64,000 nt of DNA from positions 17,964,859 through 18,028,858 of the forward strand of contig NC_087081.1 in assembly GCF_026151205.1 (NCBI RefSeq). The letters are read 5' to 3'. Within the stretch, counting starts at the first letter, position 1. Each line of letters opens with the position of its first letter. The translations under genes and the position numbers were made by a program. The notes beneath the pieces were generated by a model, which saw only the letters and a list, made by a program, of their open reading frames with translations, searched no databases and had not been told where the DNA came from. Source of the stretch: Bolinopsis microptera. Taxonomy: Eukaryota > Ctenophora > Tentaculata > Lobata > Bolinopsidae. Of the stretch, positions 57,129 to 64,000 are shown one piece after another.

Positions 57129-57289
57129 CATAGGTAAGCTAGCAGGTATCGATCGAGCCGATGTGGGAGCGTACAGAAACACGTACAAACACAACCTCTC
57201 ACTAGAGATACTGCAAGAGGGATATGTATCCAGTTTTATTGAGCTGTTCGAACTATTCGACCAACAAGCTCAACTGAGAGAAAATGCTG
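57129..57289 (+). CDS. TTC29: TTC29 exon
   Basis: Encodes IGKLAGIDRADVGAYRNTYK through LFELFDQQAQLRENA. The acceptor is TTATCCGCAG and the donor GCTG|GTCAGT (phase 1). An alternative acceptor at CTAGCAG (exon from 57145) is possible. The N-terminal limit is therefore less sure than the rest. Confidence 0.85.
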
Positions 57290-60200
57290 GTCAGTTTCTG
57301 ACGTCAATGTGTCATCATAATACGTGATTGTTGCTAATTGCTATGTTATGTCGTCTTTTTTCCGAGCATTTTTCATCATTTTTAATCATGAGATTACTTT
57401 CCGCCAACGAAATAGTTATTACGTTCAATTTAAGGGGGCAGGGGGGGGGGGGGGGTCTTCATGGAAATTTTCTCAAAATCGACTTTTTAGTTGTTTCCGA
57501 TAGATGGGAGTGATATCTATCAGATGCTTTTAATCCGATAGAAAAATATTGCTCCTAGCAGAAATTATCGCCGGTAGAAGGTCAGCGCTTGTGTGTAATT
57601 GTATTGCGCAAGCGATTTTTGATCGCGTGCCCTGAAAATCGAGTCTAAAAATCTACCTCCTCCTACAGTTTTTGAGCAATCTCCCTCAAACTTTCAGGAT
57701 ATGTTCTAGAGATCATTTAAAAGAGATTTTTCAGGCAAAATTTTGAGATAGGCCTTTAAACATTTTTTATTCGATTTTGAAAATCTTGGACCTGATTTTT
57801 TGACGATTTTTCGAGGTCCAAGATTTTAAAAATCGAATAAAAAATGTTTAAAGGCCTATCTCAAAATTTTGCCTGGACAATCCCTTCTAAATGATCCTTA
57901 GAACATATCCTGAAAGTTTGAGGGTGATTGCTCGAAAAATGTAGGAGAAGATAGATTTTTAGACTCGATTTTCAGGGCACGCGATCAAAAATTGCTCGCG
58001 CAATACAATTAAGCAATTACACACAAGCGCTGACCTTTTACCGGCGATAATTTCGGCTAGGAACAACATTTTTCTATCGGATTAAAAGCATCCCCTCTAT
58101 CAGAAACAACTAAAAAGTCGATTTTGAGAAAATTTCCATGAAGACCCCCCCGGCCCCGTTAACCGATCTTTCCGTCCACTTCCTTCAGTGTGAATTTATA
58201 TTGATACCTTTTGTAATTAGTAAGTTGATAAATCAATTAATAAATTGATAAGGTAGTGACTCTGGAGTACATGAAGTGCCACTATTAATTGACCAGCATG
58301 ACAAGTTAGATGTCCTTAAAAGTAAACTAATTGAAGCGGAGGAAGCTCGTCGTTCAGGTACGTCATTGAAACTAGTTTTATCCTAAAATCGATATGTTTT
58401 AAATTATTGCATATATAATAATGAAATATTCAATATCGATCTAAAATCTAAATATACAGTGAATAAATGGCGCGATCTAATAATTAGATTTCAGTCAATG
58501 GTTTCAGATTACATAAATAAAGATGGACGATAATATCGTTAATGTGAATTAGGGCGTATAGTATATACTATATAAACAGTAATTGATAAGTTGGATTGAT
58601 AAATAGGAACTCAAGTTACCACTGCTCCATCCAAATATAGAACCAGGAAATTCCTATACACCTTATCGCATAATATACTAATAATTAAACGATTTTAATT
58701 AAATAGACCTCATTACCCAGGGGCACCAGATAACTCCTACCAATCGTACTTGGAACTAGCGCAGTACTTTGAAAAGTTCCCATCAGACCAGTGGCTCATT
58801 GATCATTTCCACGAGAAATGCATGTCGGAGAGTAGCAAGGTAATATACTTGGTCTAATAACTCTACTTTTGCACTATTTGACGGCCACTTATTTTTTTCA
58901 TAATCACCCGCTGATATAGCCCGCATGAAATTTGACCAGTAGCGATATAGCCTGGAGACCAAATAACAGTTTCACTTTATTTTGTGTCCGGTAAGGCTGC
59001 CGGCTGATGATACAGCTCTAAAACTTTAACTATTGCAATGCACGTGCACCATATTTACGATGATCGATACACATTACCCAATTCACATCAGCACTATCCC
59101 CTACTATTTATCGTCACTGACATTCATTTTAATATTTCCCACGTAACGGCCCAGGAATGCAGTGCCAGTATAGATCACTTATCCCCAGCCCCTACATACG
59201 ACGCAGCCCAATATGATTGGCCCACATTGAACAAGTGACGTGTTATCATGGTTGCAACAATTAGTGGCGACTTTGTCTAGAGTTGATGTTTATACACGCT
59301 CCATGCATTGTTTATTTCAACTGATTCCCAATTCTATAATTGCTTAAGCTATTTCGAGTAATAAATCTTGAAATTTTAGACCGGAATTTTACGTGTAATT
59401 CTATTGTGTTCCCGAAAGAAATTGTGCCCTGTTTTTTTACCGTCTACCACTAAAATTGATGTTATGAATTTGTATTTGTATTGATCTTTTACTCAACGTA
59501 AAAGAATATATTCAATGTCCCTTCGTGATCTCGAGCTTTCTTGGTAACTGATGGCATTCATACAGTTGTTAAAGTCATGGCGAGCACTCTTTTTGATAGT
59601 TTAAGCTGAATTGATTGTTTGATCGGCCCTACACACTGTGCACTGATTAACTCCTTAACTCTCATTGTACATCTGACGTGTTGTCATGGTAACAGGAATT
59701 CTTTGTTACTCGTTGTATGGATTGACGGAGATACACAGTTTTTAATCTATGTTAATGATTAAGTGATAAAGGGGGCCGGGGGGTCTTCATCAAAATTATC
59801 TCAAAATTGACTTTTAAAACATATTGTTATTTAAGGTTGAAGAAGATGGAGGAAGAAAGCTGGCAGAAGCTAACTACAATATTGGTATCGCCCTGGAAAA
59901 GCGAGGTAAGTTTAAATAAACTAATCTAAATCAAAATAAAACTCCTTGGCATCGCGTGAAATAATAGTTTCGGAAGTTTTGTATCCATGTAAATGGCGAT
60001 CTTAAGCCTAGTGCCCAAATTTTAATTAATCATGACAGTGCAAAAAAATGTACACTGCTTATAACATTCAGAAAGATAAGGATACACTTCATAATCAAAT
60101 GTCAGAATAGAAATATGAAAGGCGATGCATTAAATATGCCAATTAAATGTGCCATCGATTTCACATCGATATCACATCAATTTGGTTTATTAATCAAGTA

Positions 60201-60616
60201 ATTAACACTTCATCATTCAGGTGATTTATCGTCAGCAGTTGATTATCTTGAGAAGTTTTACAATCTTACTACTGAACAAGAATGGCAGGATAAGATTGGA
60301 GACAACCTCCACGATATTGCCTCCCTTCAGGTTTAGTTACTTACACACCTTTAAATTAAGTAACAGTTATAATTGAATCCATATTAATTCTGACCTCAGT
60401 TTAGATTTAGGGTTGATTGGAATTATATGATATATATTATATAATATATAATATTATTGTTTAGTTAGTTGTCTCACCTCAGAATGTGCTTTATTTTAAT
60501 TTTGATGACTTTGCAGTTGTATCGGACGTATACTTGTTTGGCTGAAGAATTATACGAAGAAGCTCCGTCAGTTTCAATAGATTATCTCAAGAAAGCGTTT
60601 CATATGGCTAACGAAG
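57129..60616 (+). CDS. TTC29: TTC29, tetratricopeptide repeat protein 29 (N-terminal half, partial)
   Basis: Six exons join in frame: 57129-57289, 58253-58357, 58721-58839, 59836-59905, 60221-60330, 60517-60616 (about 222 residues). The product matches the vertebrate TTC29 pattern throughout: VGAYRNTYKHNLSLEILQEG, QHDKLDVLKSKLIEAEEA, QYFEKFPSDQWLIDHFHEKC, GRKLAEANYNIGIALEKRG, AVDYLEKFYNLTTEQEWQDK, and LYRTYTCLAEELYEEAP leading to ANEG. The later exons form TPR helix pairs. In animals TTC29 is an axonemal protein of motile cilia and sperm flagella, and its loss in humans causes flagellar defects and infertility. The first exon and the C-terminal half are outside what can be seen. No exon is detected in the last 3.3 kb, so the next intron is long and contains mobile elements. 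Confidence 0.9.
57434..58158. mobile_element. TTAA-bounded fold-back element, complete 725-bp copy, in TTC29 intron
   Basis: TTAA flanks both ends (57430-57433 and 58159-58162). The arms are inverted copies over about 340 bp each (GTCAGCGCTTGTGTGTAATTG against CAATTACACACAAGCGCTGA; AGGCAAAATTTTGAGATAGG against its complement), meeting in a hairpin around 57810. This is the parental form of the shortened copies at 0.98-5.5 kb. Confidence 0.85.
58253..58357 (+). CDS. TTC29: TTC29 exon
   Basis: Encodes SDSGVHEVPLLIDQHDKLDV and LKSKLIEAEEARRS. The acceptor is ATTGATAAG (weak, purine-rich) and the donor TCAG|GTACGT. Phase 1 on both sides. Corresponds to the linker before the first TPR. Confidence 0.85.
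58358..58720. other. TTC29 intron
   Basis: AT-rich, no element is recognised. Ends in CATTACCCAG. Confidence 0.7.
58721..58839 (+). CDS. TTC29: TTC29 exon
   Basis: Encodes APDNSYQSYLELAQYFEKFP and SDQWLIDHFHEKCMSESSK. The acceptor is CATTACCCAG and the donor CAAG|GTAATA. Phase 1 in, phase 0 out. Corresponds to the first helical repeat region of the family. Confidence 0.9.
58840..59835. other. TTC29 intron with an element remnant
   Basis: Mostly unremarkable. At 59770-59820 GGGGGCCGGGGGGTCTTCAT and what follows match the left end of the TTAA fold-back family, a truncated remnant without a right end. Confidence 0.6.
59836..59905 (+). CDS. TTC29: TTC29 exon (70 bp)
   Basis: Encodes VEEDGGRKLAEANYNIGIAL and EKR, the first helix of a TPR. 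The acceptor is TTATTTAAG and the donor CGAG|GTAAGT. Phase 0 in, phase 1 out. Confidence 0.9.
59906..60220. other. TTC29 intron
   Basis: AT-rich, no element is recognised. Ends in TCATCATTCAG. Confidence 0.7.
60221..60330 (+). CDS. TTC29: TTC29 exon
   Basis: Encodes DLSSAVDYLEKFYNLTTEQE and WQDKIGDNLHDIASLQ, the TPR that follows IALEKRG. The acceptor is CATCATTCAG and the donor TTCAG|GTTTAG. Phase 1 in, phase 0 out. Confidence 0.9.
60517..60616 (+). CDS. TTC29: TTC29 exon (last one in the window)
   Basis: Encodes LYRTYTCLAEELYEEAPSVS and IDYLKKAFHMANE. The acceptor is GACTTTGCAG and the donor GAAG|GTTCGT (phase 1). The family continues with further TPRs, none of which is found before the window ends. 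Confidence 0.9.
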
Positions 60617-61263
60617 GTTCGTTAATCATTAACCTGTTAAGATTGGCCGCTGTTTTATTGTTTTACTCTAAAAACTTTTTAAACAGCAATAAAATTAACG
60701 GACATTGTCCGGACAATTTATACGTGACCGGTCGTATTGCTGTATATTGTATAGTAAAAATGATAACACAGTTTGTTTTGCTGCGACCAATTTTGCAGCA
60801 ATTTTAGCCCAGAAGTGCTTTGCATTCCCTGTTCCCGTATTTTTGCTCTATTTGTTGACGAATTTAACTGCCCTAAAAATTATTGAACAATTTGTTGTCG
60901 TTTAGCCATTTTTGATTAATAAATTTTATGAGACAGTTTTCTCACATATTTACCAATTTTGTCAGCATGAATAAGAAGTTGTTACTTTGAAACGTCGTTT
61001 ATCCTAACAGTGCAATATCATTTGTCGCAAATCAGAATAATCAGAAACTATTTGGAAAAACCCAAAAACTGTCTAAAAATTAAGGTTGGAAATTTGGGTC
61101 TTTGATCGTGCACGTGATTCCCTGTTCCCGTATTTTTTGAAAAATTCCCCACTTTCTGGAGACAAATTCGTATGCGAACTTAATTGGAATAATACGCTAG
61201 TGCGAATTTAAGAGCAATGTTTTGTACAATTTACTTTAAAAACAAAACGCAAAATTTTAAAGA
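60617..61263. other. TTC29 intron, unique part
   Basis: AT-rich, no gene is recognised. CCCTGTTCCCGTATTTTT occurs at both 60827 and 61121, suggesting a diverged local duplication. Confidence 0.4.
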
Positions 61264-62654
61264 GAGGCTGGGCCAAGATAGCTCACGAGAGGATAGCATG
61301 TGGATGCTTTGCCTACCTCTGGGGTATGGCAGTCCTATGGGAGGATGCCGGGGGAATCAGAATGTGTAATGTAGGATGATGGTAAGTTTTGTAAGATGTG
61401 TCATAAATGAACGGTGAAGTGGTAGCTGGGCGTGGAAGAGAAAGGTGAACTAAGACGATGTGTAAGTACTCGCTATGTCACACCAGTCTGGTCCAGCTCC
61501 TCTGGCACCACTAAGCGTTTAGTGTGGTTTGTAAAGTTGACAATAGTGGAGATGTGTTGGTTGTCGAATATGTCATTGACAGAGAGGTAATAGTCCTGGA
61601 AATATTGACCTCTTATTTGGGCAATAGCCGGACACTGTCCTAGAAAGTGTGAGACAGTTTCCTCTCCGTCGCCGCACATAATACAAGCACTGGTGCTTTG
61701 CGAATGGTGTGAAGGTGTTTGTTGAGGCCACAATGTCCCGTGATGAGGTGCACTGCAGTTCTGTAATTTTGTCTGTTGTTGCTGAGTGTAGAGTTAAGAT
61801 TCTTGACGATGTTGATGTGTTTGTGACCGAGTGTCAGTTTGGTGTGTCTGGGTCCATCAGTTAACCAGGTTTCCTGATTTAGTCTGGTGACTTTGTCGTC
61901 GATCAGGCGTTTGATGTAAGATTGTGGAATTGGGCACTTCAAAGTGGATTCACTGGTTGTGCCAATCTTGGCCAGCTCATCTGCTTTTTCGTTCCCCCCA
62001 CAATCCGATCTGTGCAGCGGATCTCTAGAGTGTTGGTGGATCCGAGTGCATTGAGGGTGTCTTAACAGTCTCTAGTAGTTATACTCTTCGTTGAGAGCGA
62101 GGATATAGCTTGTATAGAGGAGAGACTGTCAGACCATATGATGATGTGTGTGTGTGTGTTGGTATAAGTTGAGAGATATTTGAAAGCTTCGATGAGGGTT
62201 AGGGTTAGGGTTAGGGTTAGGGTTAGGGTTAGGGTTAGGGTTTGATAAACAGTGCAATAATCAGGAAGCTTGTATGATCTTTCCTCTAGGGTAGTGTTGT
62301 TATTGTAAGTGGTGATGATATAGCCAGCCCCGTTACCTGAGTCTGTGCGTGACCCGTCTGTGTAGCAGGTGATGGTTTCACTGGAGATGTTGTCGATGGT
62401 GTTTTGAAGTGAATCTCTATATTCAATGTTGTCAGCTCCAGGAGTGGTGACTGTGAATTGTGAAATGCTGTCCAAGCATCATGGTTGGTATTGAATTTAC
62501 TTACAAACGAAGGAATTTGGTTTGTCCAGTAAACTGAATACTTCCAGGCGGCAATAGAACAGAAGCAGGTCTCGCCAGTCACAGATTGGGAAACATATAC
62601 GAGGCTGTTGGCGACCCTGAGGTTGCTACCATGTATCACAAAGGTATTCGTCAT
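61264..62654 (-). pseudogene. RNase H-bearing LINE fragment, decayed, with telomere-repeat insert
   Basis: Same family as 2919-4130. On the - strand it reads WTNQIPSFVSKFNTNHDAWT, then (other frame) TTPGADNIEYRDSLQNTIDN and ETITCYTDGSRTDSGNGAGY, then VYQ followed by a (TL)n stretch, IIIWSDSLSSIQAISSLSTK, CPIPQSYIKRLIDDKVTRLN, HLITGHCGLNKHLHTIRK, CGDGEETVSHFLGQC, and ends DQTGVT. At least three frame changes are present (near 62465, 62065 and 61690). RNase H catalytic Glu is lost within the telomere-repeat tract. It lies in the TTC29 intron, antisense to the gene. Confidence 0.85.
62195..62243. repeat. Interstitial telomere repeat (TTAGGG)8
   Basis: An uninterrupted run of AGGGTT for about 49 bases. 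On the LINE coding strand it reads CCCTAA and replaces the segment that encodes ELTAI in the other copy, keeping frame as a Thr-Leu repeat. Confidence 0.93.
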
Positions 62655-62760
62655 TAATTATTATTTTTAATTAAAACGTCTTTGATATAACTAGTATAGC
62701 TGATTAATAAATCTTTATAGCATCTAATATTTTCTTGTGCTGAACTTTCGCGTCAGATCA

Positions 62761-63658
62761 ATAGATGTGGATACTGGCGGGGAGGTGATAATTGTTTGTT
62801 TACATTTTAGGGCGAGTACATGTTCAGGAGGCTGAGGAGGTGATAATTGCTTGGTTACATTTAAGGGCGAGCACATGTTCAGGAGGCCGAAGAGACGCAT
62901 GTAACGCCTTCTTGTTAGCCCCCTTTGAGGGCCCCGAATTATTTTCTGAACGAAAGCTCAAAAATAACCGAGAAATCGACCTTCTTATTACCTTAGGGCC
63001 AATAAATTTGGTTCACAATAAATTTGAGAACTTTTCGAGACCATTTTCCATTCCATACGACGTAGTTTATGTCGATATGATCCTTCAGCCGTTTCAACAG
63101 ACCATGCATAATGGGCCGATGGATCGATTAAAAATGTAATGTCCAAGAGGAGCTCTATCACTTTAAGTGCAATAGGACTTTGGTACGGTTTTGTGCAGTA
63201 GGAACGGTGATGTCATTATATTAATTATAAAGCCCTATAAACAATGTAAGCTTAATAATATTTAATATTCATGTCATATAAATGCTCTACTGAAATTTTG
63301 GTATCCTTTAAAATTAGTCGCCGAAAAATTTAGTCTCACTAAATTTGGTTTACAACAATTTTAGTCAAAAGTTTGACTAAATTTATGGTTGACTAAAGTT
63401 GTCGTTCTTAAGGTAACTCATTTTGATGACCGTTTCTAACCAAAAATGGCACGAAAAATCGATTTAGCTACGTTTCAGAACCTATAAACACTTCAAAGGG
63501 GGTAACAAGAAGGCGTTACAAGCATCTCTTCAGCCTCCTGAACATGTACTCGCCCTAAAATGTAAACAAACAATTATCACCTCCTCAGCCTCCTGAACAT
63601 GTACTCGATATTAATGTAAACAAACAATTATCACCTCCCCGCCAGTATCCACATCTAT
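62761..63658. mobile_element. ~900-bp element with ~160-bp inverted termini
   Basis: The left end is ATAGATGTGGATACTGGCGG and the right end is its complement. Each arm contains a repeated subterminal motif (GTAAACAAACAATTATCACC and AGGAGGCTGAGGAGGTGATA). The middle is AT-rich and non-coding. It sits in the TTC29 intron. The same terminus appears alone at 46642-46672. Confidence 0.85.
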
Positions 63659-64000
63659 TATTTACTAAAATGTCTGGGGGGTCACGATTTGGAAACTCGA
63701 TTGGAAACAATTTGGAAACATTCATAATTTTTCACAATTTTTCACCATTTCAATTTTTAATTTCTAAATACCAAATTGAAATATTAAATGTGTATTCTGG
63801 TGCTATACGACAATACCAAGAGCTCTAAGAGGTTTAATTTTCTTACGAAAGTTCAGTTGCCTGTACGAGGTCTATACTACCTAGCTATGATCTTGAAGTA
63901 TTTCACTGTTGTAAAATTTAAATGCATGAATAATTGTATGTACATATGTACGATTATATTGTGCACAATTTATTTCGAAACTTAATGGTTTATTATTGCA
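63659..64000. other. Window end, probably TTC29 intron
   Basis: AT-rich. A 65-codon frame at 63788-63985 has no TTC29 similarity or splice support. Confidence 0.4.

Noticed and set aside
61640-61942. Frames on the - strand considered as host genes
   Set aside because: They match, residue for residue over long stretches, the RNase H LINE at 2919-4130, so they are LINE remnants.

Overview
The window is eukaryotic and looks like an AT-rich invertebrate animal genome. The evidence is interrupted genes with GT-AG introns, a recognisable axonemal TTC29 gene, four or five families of non-LTR retrotransposon, TTAGGG-type interstitial telomere repeat, and a very heavy load of minisatellites and fold-back elements. 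The phylum cannot be fixed from the sequence alone. Nothing bacterial is present: I see no operons, rRNA, tRNA or CRISPR array.

Two host genes are supported, both on the + strand. Gene 1 spans about 10060-26148. It has at least nine exons whose junctions join in frame, almost all at phase 1, and it ends in a stop at 26146-26148. I do not recognise its family. Its introns hold minisatellites of 29, 62, 69 and 45 bp and a 6-kb polypyrimidine satellite (47-bp unit), and the last exon runs into an 8-bp repeat array. Gene 2 (57129 to beyond the right end) is TTC29, a tetratricopeptide protein of cilia and sperm flagella. Six consecutive exons covering roughly its N-terminal half are present.

Left flank (0.6-6.4 kb): repeated copies of a fold-back element bounded by TTAA and embedded in arrays of 12-bp units that each contain TTAA. 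One copy is split by an RTE-like LINE fragment, which is itself split by an RNase H-bearing LINE with a 15-bp target duplication. A large palindrome carrying a 76-bp mini-element follows. From 6.7 to 9.2 kb there are two minisatellites and a 950-bp inverted-repeat element.

Middle (27.9-42.5 kb): a nearly intact RTE-like LINE is interrupted by a pogo-like DNA transposon inserted at TA. Removing the transposon and one TA restores the LINE frame exactly. A CR1/Rex-like LINE with ORF1 and ORF2 remnants follows on the - strand. It splits a fold-back element and is itself interrupted by a 3.7-kb non-coding element with 17-bp terminal inverted repeats.

Right-middle (42.6-53.7 kb): a 189-bp satellite, a 55-bp satellite with an 825-bp higher-order period, a 1.35-kb tandem duplication containing fold-back elements, another LINE 3' end, a 535-bp duplication with a GC-rich hairpin insert, and two more 189-bp satellite copies. 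The TTC29 region holds a complete 725-bp TTAA fold-back element inside an intron, an RNase H LINE invaded by telomere repeat, and a 900-bp inverted-repeat element.

No single new multi-gene system is evident. The most unusual material is the TTAA fold-back family with its TTAA arrays, the deep nesting of mobile elements, the telomere repeat replacing RNase H sequence, and repeat expansion that copied exon-intron junctions.
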